NCBI RefSeq assembly: GCF_000380985.1
Contig: NZ_KB905694.1
Location: 62,001 to 126,000 of the forward strand
Direction: 5' to 3'
From: Proteiniphilum acetatigenes DSM 18083
GTDB taxonomy: Bacteria; Bacteroidota; Bacteroidia; Bacteroidales; Dysgonomonadaceae
DNA length: 64,000 nucleotides
Numbering within the stretch: position 1 is the first letter of the stretch; each line of letters starts with the position of its first letter. The notes under the pieces are model-generated. The model was not told where the DNA came from, ran no database searches, and saw nothing but the letters and a program-made list of their open reading frames with translations. The position numbers and the translations under genes were made by a program. Positions 19,872-26,533 of this stretch are shown in pieces.

Positions 19872-20225
19872 TTATTTGTTTCTCTGATTGTTTTCCGTGA
19901 CTCTGAACTGTACAATCCGTTCGATCAGTTTCAGAGGTAAAGGCTCATTTAACGGGAATTGAACCGAGCCTTTTCCCTGTTTATATCTGGAAAGTTCTTT
20001 TGTAAATGCAGCATGTCCTGTCGGTGTGGCATAAAATCCGATATGTTTTTTATTTCCGGCAAAATACACTAAAGGCCTTTTATTCAGCTTATAGGCAGGT
20101 ATACCGTAGGAAATGCTTTCTTCCGCTTCGGGTGCAGCCGCTTTTACGATTGCACGGATTTGTGCCAACTTGTTTTGCACTTCTTCGGGAAATGCGGCAA
20201 TATATTCGTCTACATTCTTGTTCAT
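19872..20225 (-). CDS. DUF1801 / iron-chaperone-like (YdhG type) protein
   Basis: 117 residues from MNKNVDEYIAAFPEEVQNKL. EESISYGIPAYKLNKRPLVY, then FAGNKKHIGFYATPTG and YKQGKGSVQFPLNEPLPLKL are the conserved blocks of the YdhG-like branch of DUF1801. A frataxin-like fold and iron binding are proposed for relatives, but the role here is unknown. Leader repeat family A lies upstream (20349-20500). The in-frame ATG at 20291 would add 22 residues without family character. Confidence 0.85.
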   Translation of the reverse strand: MNKNVDEYIAAFPEEVQNKLAQIRAIVKAAAPEAEESISYGIPAYKLNKRPLVYFAGNKKHIGFYATPTGHAAFTKELSRYKQGKGSVQFPLNEPLPLKLIERIVQFRVTENNQRNK

Positions 20226-20348
20226 ATCACATAGATTTGGTTTGGAAAGAATTTCGGTTTCATTTTTGTTCAATTCTGTTGCAAACGTCAATTGAGGATT
20301 TTCAGTTTGGCAATATTTAAAAAATCATTCATTAAAAATAGTCATTTT

Positions 20349-20500
20349 GAGTCGCCTTCGCTCCTCGATTTCCAATTCTGCGCTCGACAAAACAACTGAC
20401 GACAAACCAAAACCAAACTTATTTGAGTTTTGGTGAGGTGCCAAGGGAAGAAGATGAAGTCAAATAAATTTGTTCTGCACTTGCTTAACGAAATAATTGG
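20349..20500 (-). repeat. Leader repeat family A, copy 2
   Basis: GAGTCGCCTTCGCTCCTCGA, then TTTCCAATTCTGCGCTCGAC. After an insertion of about 80 bp comes AAATAAATTTGTTCTGC and CTTAACGAAATAATT, matching copy 1 (1433) part by part. In the orientation of the minus-strand DUF1801 gene it is a leader element, like the nifJ and tpx copies. It sits in a 277-bp gap without another visible gene. Confidence 0.6.
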
Positions 20501-20502
20501 GA

Positions 20503-20925
20503 TTATCCGTATTTCGATTGTAAAAAATCAATAGTTGATTTAATCATTTTCTTCAGGGTTTCCTGATTGATGTCGGACAGTTTTTTGACATAAATACAGG
20601 CTTTGCCCATTTTGAATTTCCCAAGCTCTTTCAGTAAATCGTCCTGTTCCGGACATCCCGCATAAACATACAATGAAATAGCTGCCTTTCGTGGCGAAAA
20701 TCCTACAAGCAGCCAATCTCCCTCCTGACGGCTTCTTTCCGATTTGTAATGATAACTTCCAAATCCGATAATGGAATCTCCCCACATTTTGGGTTCATAA
20801 CCCGTACAATCCTGCATTAATTCCAGGATATCAAAACTATCCTTTTTCTTCTGTTCAGTATCTGCAAACGAGGTGATAAATTCGTGAACATCTGCATTAT
20901 GCTGCTTTGTTTTTAACTCTGCCAT
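20503..20925 (-). CDS. DUF1801 domain protein
   Basis: 140 residues, MAELKTKQHNADVHEFITSF at the start. The DUF1801 core is complete: MWGDSIIGFGSYHYKSERSR, then EGDWLLVGFSPRKAAISLYV, KMGKACIYVKKLSDINQETL. The function is unknown. It is the second of three DUF1801-type sequences in this stretch (others at 19872 and, decayed, 24194). Confidence 0.88.
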   Translation of the reverse strand: MAELKTKQHNADVHEFITSFADTEQKKKDSFDILELMQDCTGYEPKMWGDSIIGFGSYHYKSERSRQEGDWLLVGFSPRKAAISLYVYAGCPEQDDLLKELGKFKMGKACIYVKKLSDINQETLKKMIKSTIDFLQSKYG

Positions 20926-20941
20926 AGGATTATATTTGTAA

Positions 20942-21066
20942 TTACTTCCTTACAATCTTCCCCATTGCCTTTCCTTCAATTTATCAATCAATTCATATAG
21001 ACAATGAGTCTTTTACAAAGGATAAACGCTTGCAAAAGATATTTTATAAATTCCTGCATTACCCAT
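20942..21066 (-). pseudogene. Internally deleted DUF2200 remnant
   Basis: From the ATG at 21066 the first 17 codons read MGNAGIYKISFASVYPL, matching the N-terminus of the intact DUF2200 protein at 14005 ([17 protein letters not shown]). A stop follows. In shifted frames the sequence then reads ELIDKLKEG and GKAMGKIVRK with a stop at 20944-20942, matching its C-terminus. About 75 central codons are missing. Confidence 0.7.
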
Positions 21067-21083
21067 TTCAGTTGTTTTTGATT

Positions 21084-21590
21084 TCAGGGTTTTAATTTCC
21101 AAATTTTATCGGAAGCAGGTAAATATTCGGGCAATGCGGCCGAACCGTACCAAGTAAAAATTTCAAAATCCAACAATCCGTTTTTTATGGCAGGATCGGT
21201 GAGCAACAATTCCCGTGCCTCATCTGCAGAGTTGATATTACTTAGAATAAAAATTCCCCTGTAATTATTTTCATTCTTTCCTAAAGGCCCTGCTACAATT
21301 AGTTTCCCTTCTTGTACCAGTCCTTGAATGTTTTCTAAATGCCCTTTAAAACTTTCGCTAATCAGTTCCTTCTCTGCGGTTTTATTCGTCCCTGTTTTCA
21401 GAATAACGAAAAAGTAACTTTTCATTCCATAGTCATCTCCTCCCAATTTTTCCACTAATGCTTTATCATAATTGGGATTCGAGATAGTTGTGTCTCTTTC
21501 CGATATAGCTTCTCCTTTCTTTTGAGGGTCGGATTGGCCAAAAGCCAAACCTGCAATAAATAGTGCTATCGCTAAAAATAAATATTTCAT
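21084..21590 (-). CDS. Exported YciI-like protein
   Basis: 168 residues from the ATG at 21590, chosen because MKYLFLAIALFIAGLAFGQ is a signal peptide; the frame opens at 21623. The YciI (dimeric ferredoxin-like) domain follows from about residue 55: KSYFFVILKTGTNKTAEKEL, HLENIQGLVQEGKLIVAGPL, NYRGIFILSNINSADEAREL. The role is unknown; secreted forms occur in Bacteroidota. Confidence 0.85.
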   Translation of the reverse strand: MKYLFLAIALFIAGLAFGQSDPQKKGEAISERDTTISNPNYDKALVEKLGGDDYGMKSYFFVILKTGTNKTAEKELISESFKGHLENIQGLVQEGKLIVAGPLGKNENNYRGIFILSNINSADEARELLLTDPAIKNGLLDFEIFTWYGSAALPEYLPASDKIWKLKP

Positions 21591-21852
21591 TGTCATCAGT
21601 TTTATATTTATCCCCATCTTCAAAAGTACATGAAAATTAGAATATTTCCAAGCACGTGAAAATAAAAATCAAGGCCACATGGACTTTAACAGGCTTGCCG
21701 TACCGTGCTCGAAGCACAAATCTTACCTTTGTAAGTTGGTTGCTGTCAATCAATGAAATAAACTAATTGTCAAACAATTTAATTCCGGCAATTTATGGAA
21801 AAAGCTTATGGCGTTGACATTCACAAAGATAATGAAAATTTCATGCAAAATA

Positions 21853-21884
21853 TTTGCAGGTTATAATTTTATAACCTATCTTTG
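21853..21884 (+). promoter_or_regulatory. Promoter with embedded operator palindrome before the DUF4160/DUF2442 pair
   Basis: TTTG (21853-21856), 20 bp, TATCTTTG (21877-21884): a full match to the Bacteroidetes promoter. Between the boxes lies the perfect palindrome GGTTATAATTTTATAACC (21859-21876). A protein bound there would block the polymerase. The rest of the 315-bp gap 21591-21905 contains a small GTGCT/AGCAC hairpin near 21707; I see no gene in it. Confidence 0.75.
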
Positions 21885-21905
21885 TGACATAAAAATATAA
21901 TAGTT

Positions 21906-22142
21906 ATGCCAACGCTTTTAATATTATTCGGATTAAGATTTTATTTCTACACACGTGATCATGAACCTATTCATATTCACGTAAAGAGTAGCGATGGGGA
22001 AGCGAAATTTGAAATTGAGGAGGAACTCCGGTTAGTTTACAATAACGGGTTGAAACCAAAGGATGTGAAACTTGCCGAGAGTATTCTCGAAGAGAACAAG
22101 GAGAATTTTATTAAAGAATGGAAAAGGGTTTTCGGGGAATAA
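21906..22142 (+). CDS. DUF4160 domain protein
   Basis: 78 residues, full length for the family. It starts MPTLLILFGLRFYFYTRDHE with the conserved PIHIHVKSSDGEAKFEIEEE after it. The paired DUF2442 gene starts 34 bp downstream. This pairing is common in bacteria and has been proposed as toxin-antitoxin-like, without a settled mechanism. An operator palindrome inside the promoter supports auto-regulation. Confidence 0.92.
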   Translation: MPTLLILFGLRFYFYTRDHEPIHIHVKSSDGEAKFEIEEELRLVYNNGLKPKDVKLAESILEENKENFIKEWKRVFGE

Positions 22143-22176
22143 TCGCCGGAGATAAAAGAAGAAAAGAAGTATTGCT

Positions 22177-22578
22177 ATGAAAGTTAAAAAACTATGGTTT
22201 GATGATGAAAAAATTTTCATCCTTACCGATGATGAAAAAGAACTGTGGCAGTCGCTGTTATGGTATCCGCGATTGCTGAATGCAAGCCCGGAGCAACGCC
22301 AAAATTACGAAATAGACCACTCAGGTATACGTTGGGAGGATGTGGACGAAGATATGTCACTGGATAGTTTTCTCTACGACGATCCTGAACCTGTAGGCGT
22401 TGCAAGGATTTTCCGCAAACATCCCGAACTGAATGTGTCGGCCATTGCCCGGCGCCTGGGGATGAAACAAAGCCTTCTGGCTGCTTATATAAGCGGAAAC
22501 AAAAAACCCTCCAAAGAACGGGAAAAGGAAATTATAAATATGGTGAAACAAGTAGGAAAAGAACTGGTTGAAGCCTGA
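22177..22578 (+). CDS. DUF2442 protein with C-terminal helix-turn-helix
   Basis: 133 residues. The N-terminal DUF2442 part reads KVKKLWFDDEKIFILTDDEK and WYPRLLNASPEQRQNYEIDH. From about residue 85 a helix-turn-helix follows: HPELNVSAIARRLGMKQSLL, AAYISGNKKPSKEREKEI. That makes it the likely DNA-binding partner for the palindrome at 21859-21876. It is the second gene of the DUF4160 unit and ends before a long hairpin. Confidence 0.88.
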   Translation: MKVKKLWFDDEKIFILTDDEKELWQSLLWYPRLLNASPEQRQNYEIDHSGIRWEDVDEDMSLDSFLYDDPEPVGVARIFRKHPELNVSAIARRLGMKQSLLAAYISGNKKPSKEREKEIINMVKQVGKELVEA

Positions 22579-22591
22579 TTTGTCTATTTAC

Positions 22592-22635
22592 AATGCAAAC
22601 GAAAGCCGTGGATTTCCGCGACTTTCGTTTGCATT
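22592..22635. terminator. Long near-perfect hairpin after the DUF4160/DUF2442 pair
   Basis: AATGCAAACGAAAG (22592-22605) and CTTTCGTTTGCATT (22622-22635) are exact inverted copies. The inner CCGTGGA/TCCGCGA continues the stem almost to a 2-nt loop. There is no T-tract, so it may end transcripts from both sides or be a cassette border. Confidence 0.5.
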
Positions 22636-22640
22636 AGTAT

Positions 22641-22889
22641 TCAGAATAAATCGGAATATGTTCCGGTAGCTAAAAATAAAAGGATTAGTGTTTTCTCGGA
22701 AGAATACGGGGTCGGGCAATAGAGGATCGCTGCCAGCAACGGGAGTTTACTTACGCCACCTTTCAGGGCTTCCTGGGTTTCAATGAGTTGAATGGCGGTC
22801 AACGAACAGGTCAGCGTGTCCTGGACGTCTTGATCTGGGATCTCTATATCTTTCGAACTTCGGGACCAGTTGCACGAGGAAACAAGCAT
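22641..22889 (-). pseudogene. Possible remnant of an outer-membrane efflux protein (weak)
   Basis: The 82-codon frame contains QDVQDTLTCSLTAIQLIETQ followed by EALKGGVSKL, which faintly recalls the C-terminal helix of NodT/CusC-type efflux proteins (…VLDTQRSLTAAQ…QEALKGGV…LYKALGGG). No signal peptide or other support is seen, and it could equally be a chance frame. Confidence 0.2.
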
Positions 22890-22934
22890 TTACATTTCCC
22901 TTTTCTTCAAAGATCAACTCATTTTTTGTCTTTC

Positions 22935-23705
22935 TTATCCAATTCTTTTTAATATCTGCTTCAGTTTTAGTTCAACGTTTAGCTTGTCAAATAGTTTTTC
23001 TGATAATTCCAATGAATTTTGAAAAGCTATTTTTATATTTTCCAAATCTAAGTCAGATGTGGTCCGTTTAAATTCTGAGTACCAACCTTTGTCAATATCT
23101 TTTTCCAAACTTTTTGTTGGACTTTCCCAATGCCTGGTTTGATTAGTTGCGATCCGGATCAACCAAAGTAAATATTTTTGTACAATTACCAAACTATGGT
23201 AAGCATGCGCAAACTCCTCTCTTTTAATCAGGTTGTTTGTCGTCAACAATACGTTTAGCAGAGATTGGCTCAACCACAGAATATTGTCGTTCGTCGCTCT
23301 ATCAGGTGATTTTATTTTTATCTGATGAAGCGTATCCGCTAAAAGTCCGTCTTTATCAACTAACTTCATTTTGTCAAAATCACTGAATGCTACAAACCCT
23401 TCCCAGGATTTGATAATTTTAATTTCATCCATCGTCAGAAAATGGAATTCACCTCTGATCATATTCTCAAAGACAGCCACTTCGCTCCCATACTCGTTTG
23501 TGAAATACATCGCTACAGGATGGATTTGACTCACCCAATCCTCAGCCGGGAAAGTCTCTTTTTCTTTTAAAAAGATGTAAAATTCAATATCAGAATACCA
23601 GTCTCCTTCCCCTTTGGTAAATGGACCATACATTAAAACAGCAGAAACGTTTTCATCTTTTTGCGCTATTGATTTTACAGTATCAATCATTTGTAATTGT
23701 TCCAT
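22935..23705 (-). CDS. Lincosamide-nucleotidyltransferase-like (Lnu(F)-type) protein
   Basis: 256 residues. The N-terminal nucleotidyltransferase domain reads VSAVLMYGPFTKGEGDWYSD followed by IEFYIFLKE, the GS-x10-DxE motif with proline in place of the usual serine. Then come VAMYFTNEYGSEVAVFENMI, RGEFHFLTMDEI and a helical C-terminal domain with RHWESPTKSLEKDID. Order and motifs follow Lnu(F)-type enzymes, which adenylate lincosamides. Whether this chromosomal copy confers resistance is unknown. It lies among cassette-sized genes, which suggests transfer. Confidence 0.75.
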   Translation of the reverse strand: MEQLQMIDTVKSIAQKDENVSAVLMYGPFTKGEGDWYSDIEFYIFLKEKETFPAEDWVSQIHPVAMYFTNEYGSEVAVFENMIRGEFHFLTMDEIKIIKSWEGFVAFSDFDKMKLVDKDGLLADTLHQIKIKSPDRATNDNILWLSQSLLNVLLTTNNLIKREEFAHAYHSLVIVQKYLLWLIRIATNQTRHWESPTKSLEKDIDKGWYSEFKRTTSDLDLENIKIAFQNSLELSEKLFDKLNVELKLKQILKRIG

Positions 23706-23723
23706 CTTTCTGAATTTTACAGG

Positions 23724-24197
23724 TTAGCGGCTGGAGGGTTTGGTTTTCACTCGCCCTTCTTCTGTCATTGCAAAGTTTGTTCTTCGGTTCATTGTCTTGA
23801 TAAACTCCACTTTTCTAAAACGCACAGCACTCCAATCGTCATTGATCACTACTTGTCTTACGGCTTCAAAACCCGATTTTCCGAGTATGTTCCAACCTTT
23901 GTCCCTATTTATTTCTGCTTTGTACTTCTTGGAGGTTCTTTTCGGGTAGGCAAACCAAACGACTCCATCACCTTTTAGATTTTTGTCAATAAGCGGTGTA
24001 ATAGTATCAACCTCCGCCTGTGCCTTTACAAATATCAAAACAAACTCTATTTCTGCTACGCTTTTGATGTCTGTTTTGATAGTTGTATAATCTTTCATTG
24101 CATTTAACTCCGCTTCAAATTCTGTGGGATGATTTACAATAAGAATTTCTTTATGTTGCTTGAAATTCAGTTTCTTAAATAATGGTGTTACTATCAT
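23724..24197 (-). CDS. DUF3052-like protein
   Basis: 157 residues. LFKKLNFKQHKEILIVNHPT at the start, then AEIEFVLIFVKAQAEVDTIT, LKGDGVVWFAYPKRTSKKYK and NDDWSAVRFRKVEFI match the layout of DUF3052 (methyltransferase-like fold without a catalytic motif). A basic tail RRTNFAMTEEGRVKTKPSSR is added. The function is unknown. Its ATG overlaps the stop of the preceding DUF1801 remnant by 4 bp, so they were once one operon. Confidence 0.75.
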   Translation of the reverse strand: MIVTPLFKKLNFKQHKEILIVNHPTEFEAELNAMKDYTTIKTDIKSVAEIEFVLIFVKAQAEVDTITPLIDKNLKGDGVVWFAYPKRTSKKYKAEINRDKGWNILGKSGFEAVRQVVINDDWSAVRFRKVEFIKTMNRRTNFAMTEEGRVKTKPSSR

Positions 24198-24430
24198 TTG
24201 TCGTTCCTTATTTTGTATGCGTTAAAGGCCTCTTTTAGCAATGCAGCCAGTGCAACGGGGTTAATATCATATTCTGCTTTAATATCTACATAACGGGATA
24301 GTTTACCGTTACCTTTGAGCAAATTCTCTGGATCGGACAAGTCTGTTCCTTTGTAAAAGCCGAGTTTAAGTCCTTTTTGGGACGGTATGAGCGTACAAAC
24401 CATTGCAATATATTTCTGTTCATTTGCGTA
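24194..24430 (-). pseudogene. C-terminal remnant of a DUF1801 protein
   Basis: The frame reads ANEQKYIAMVCTLIPSQKGL followed by KLGFYKGTDLSDPENLLKGN and GKLSRYVDIKAEYDINPVAL. This is the C-terminal half of DUF1801. The N-terminal half is missing and is replaced, in another frame, by a ClbS/DfsB remnant; the join lies near 24410-24435. A start at 24403 could give a 69-residue product. Confidence 0.65.
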
Positions 24431-24668
24431 TATGTTTTCCAGTTATAGGGATCGGGTAAGAAATTTGTTTTCTTTCCTGACTGATTTGAGTTTATCCAAT
24501 TCAACAGTAGTTGGTGCCACTCGTACAAATGTACCAATACTTCCCGAATGTTTTTGTCCCTATCTTCGAAAGAAAAAGATTTCTCCTGTTCCTCAATAGT
24601 CATTGAATTGATCTGAAATTGTCTTTGCTCTGTTCTAAGAGTTGCTGCTTTGTTATCGGGCGTGCCAT
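24410..24668 (-). pseudogene. Decayed ClbS/DfsB-family (DUF1706) gene
   Basis: From the ATG at 24668 the frame reads MARPITKQQLLEQSKDNF, the typical ClbS start, then stops. In the next frame SMTIEEQEKSFSFEDRDKNI, REVLVHLYEWHQLLLNWINS and NFLPDPYNWKTYTQMN follow. So about 15 codons near the front are lost with a frameshift and the C-terminal half is gone. The family are four-helix proteins, one of which protects against colibactin. The tail is fused to a DUF1801 remnant. Confidence 0.7.
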
Positions 24669-24768
24669 GGCTTTATTAAAATTTTAGTCCTGCTTTTTCA
24701 AACACTCTCTATGAGGCTTTACTGAAATCAAATATACCGTAATGGTTCTGTCTTTTGCGCAGAGAATC

Positions 24769-25425
24769 CTATAATATCTCAACCAACAACCTTTCACAAA
24801 CCGTATGGCTTAAAGTTTCTGGCGAACGCTTATCGTAACTCACGACCATTGATTTGTCAAATGGTTCTACAGATTTTATCTTTATTTTTAATCCCAAATG
24901 TATTTCCCTGCCGTTCAGAAATCTCAGAAACTCGTCCGAACTATTGATTACAGCTGCAACTTTTATCGTTTCTCCCTCTTTGCATTCACTCAATTTTTTG
25001 TACTCTTTCCACTCCATTTTACCGTTAATATCCGGAATGGGCGAGCCGTGCGGGTCAATTTTTGGATAACCTAACAACTCATCCATTTTGGCGAAAAATT
25101 CAGGCGATTGGATATGCTCAATCTGTTCGGCTATGCTGTGTACCTGTTCCCAGCCAAACCCCATTTTCTCTACCAGGTACATCTCCGTAAGACGGTGCTT
25201 TCTGATAATGAGTGCCGCTTCCTTTTTGCCTTTTGGTGTCAGCTTAATGGGCTTATAACTTTCATAAAATACCAGTCCTTTTTCTGACAGCTTTTTCATC
25301 ATACTGTTCACTGTCGGCATTTTGATATTCAGTTCCTTGCCGATTTCATTCACGCTTGCCACACCGTTAACATCCGACAATAAGCGCAATACTTTCAGAT
25401 AATTTTCTTCCGCTTGTGATATCAT
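24769..25425 (-). CDS. DtxR/MntR-family metal-dependent repressor
   Basis: 218 residues. The N-terminal winged helix reads MISQAEENYLKVLRLLSDVN, then VNEIGKELNIKMPTVNSMMK and KLTPKGKKEAALIIRKHRLT. The dimerisation/metal domain has EMYLVEKMGFGWEQVHSIAE with metal-ligand Glu and His positions, and HGSPIPDING. A C-terminal SH3-like/FeoA domain follows from about residue 145. It would sense Mn(II) or Fe(II). It faces the ZIP transporter gene, and two TTAG-N6-CTAA boxes lie between them. Confidence 0.93.
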   Translation of the reverse strand: MISQAEENYLKVLRLLSDVNGVASVNEIGKELNIKMPTVNSMMKKLSEKGLVFYESYKPIKLTPKGKKEAALIIRKHRLTEMYLVEKMGFGWEQVHSIAEQIEHIQSPEFFAKMDELLGYPKIDPHGSPIPDINGKMEWKEYKKLSECKEGETIKVAAVINSSDEFLRFLNGREIHLGLKIKIKSVEPFDKSMVVSYDKRSPETLSHTVCERLLVEIL

Positions 25426-25447
25426 GTTACAAAATTAATTATAAAAA

Positions 25448-25461
25448 TTAGATTAAACTAA
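25448..25461. promoter_or_regulatory. DtxR-type operator before the repressor gene
   Basis: TTAGATTAAACTAA has the form TTAG-N6-CTAA, the core of known DtxR boxes, 22 bp before the repressor start codon. A second copy is at 25502-25515. Confidence 0.6.
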
Positions 25462-25497
25462 CAAGAAAAACACCAATATCATTTTTTAAAAAATTAT

Positions 25498-25528
25498 TTT
25501 GTTAGATTATACTAATTTATTATTTTTG
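25498..25528 (+). promoter_or_regulatory. Promoter with DtxR-type operator for the ZIP transporter unit
   Basis: TTTG (25498-25501), 19 bp, TATTTTTG (25521-25528). The spacer holds TTAGATTATACTAA (25502-25515), the same TTAG-N6-CTAA box, so a bound repressor would cover the promoter. Confidence 0.7.
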
Positions 25529-25564
25529 CAAACAAAACATTCAAATATTATTACTCTAAAATTT

Positions 25565-25675
25565 ATGAGTATAAAGAACTACATCTCAAAAATACTGATA
25601 GCAGTATTATCATTGGTTGGTACGGCGGCATTTGCACAACACAGCCATAGGGTTTCAGATAAAGTAAACGGTTAA
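25565..25675 (+). CDS. 36-residue signal-peptide-like small protein (possible remnant)
   Basis: ATG at 25565, 37 bp after the -7 box. The product starts MSIKNYISKILIAVLSLVGT and continues AAFAQHSHRVSDKVNG: a clean signal peptide with an AFA-Q cleavage site and only about 12 mature residues, including two histidines. It is either a small exported peptide or the first codons of a deleted exported gene, now the leader of the ZIP gene 20 bp downstream. Confidence 0.5.
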   Translation: MSIKNYISKILIAVLSLVGTAAFAQHSHRVSDKVNG

Positions 25676-25695
25676 ACAAAGCATCAACGAAATTC

Positions 25696-26514
25696 ATGTT
25701 AGACAACGTTATACAATTTTTCGAAAGCATCAACCCGGTTTGGGCTGCACTTTATGCAACTATTTTCACTTGGCTGGTAACAGCTTTGGGTGCATCATCT
25801 GTGTTTTTATTCAAGCGCATGAACAAAAACATTCTTGACGGTATGCTTGGTTTTACAGGAGGTGTGATGGTAGCGGCAAGTGTCTGGAGCTTAATCATTC
25901 CGGCCATTGATATGAGTGAGGGAACAGGTTTTGTAAAAGTCATTCCTGCAGTTGTAGGATTTTTAACCGGTACGGCATTTCTGTATGGGATAGACAAAGT
26001 GTTACCGCATCTGCATGTCAATTTCAAAACAGCAGAAGGCATAAAAACACCCTGGCAGAGAACCACCCTGTTGACTTTGGCAATAACCCTGCATAATATA
26101 CCCGAAGGATTGGCCGTAGGCGTATTGTTCGGTGGCGTAGCCGCAGGAATACCCGAAGCCACAATAGGTGGAGCAGTAGCACTGGCACTTGGGATTGGCC
26201 TGCAAAACTTTCCCGAAGGTATTGCCGTGGCAATGCCCTTACGAAGAATGGGAATGAGCAGACGCAAAAGTTTTACGTACGGACAGGCATCAGCGATCGT
26301 AGAACCCATTGCCGGCGTATTGGGCGCTTTGGCGGTTGCCACATTTACTCCGATACTGCCTTACGCTCTGGCATTTGCCGCAGGAGCAATGATTTTTGTA
26401 GTCGTAGAGGAAGTGATACCCGAAGCACAGCAAAACAAAAGTTCCGACATCGCTACCATTGGATTTATCGTCGGTTTTATCGTGATGATGACATTAGATG
26501 TAGCATTAGGTTAG
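25696..26514 (+). CDS. ZIP-family metal transporter (ZupT-like)
   Basis: 272 residues with about eight hydrophobic segments. The paired metal-binding motifs of helices 4 and 5 are present: HNIPEGLAVGVLFGG and NFPEGIAVAMPLRRMG. It imports divalent metal (Zn, Fe or Mn) across the inner membrane. The repressor opposite and the operator inside the promoter point to metal-responsive control, probably Mn or Fe. Confidence 0.93.
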   Translation: MLDNVIQFFESINPVWAALYATIFTWLVTALGASSVFLFKRMNKNILDGMLGFTGGVMVAASVWSLIIPAIDMSEGTGFVKVIPAVVGFLTGTAFLYGIDKVLPHLHVNFKTAEGIKTPWQRTTLLTLAITLHNIPEGLAVGVLFGGVAAGIPEATIGGAVALALGIGLQNFPEGIAVAMPLRRMGMSRRKSFTYGQASAIVEPIAGVLGALAVATFTPILPYALAFAAGAMIFVVVEEVIPEAQQNKSSDIATIGFIVGFIVMMTLDVALG

Positions 26515-26533
26515 TAATAAAATATAAAACGAT

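Noticed and set aside
13900-25425. A complete integron
   Set aside because: No tyrosine-recombinase integrase gene, genes on both strands, and the palindromes do not satisfy the canonical core. Only a weaker cassette-like interpretation is kept.
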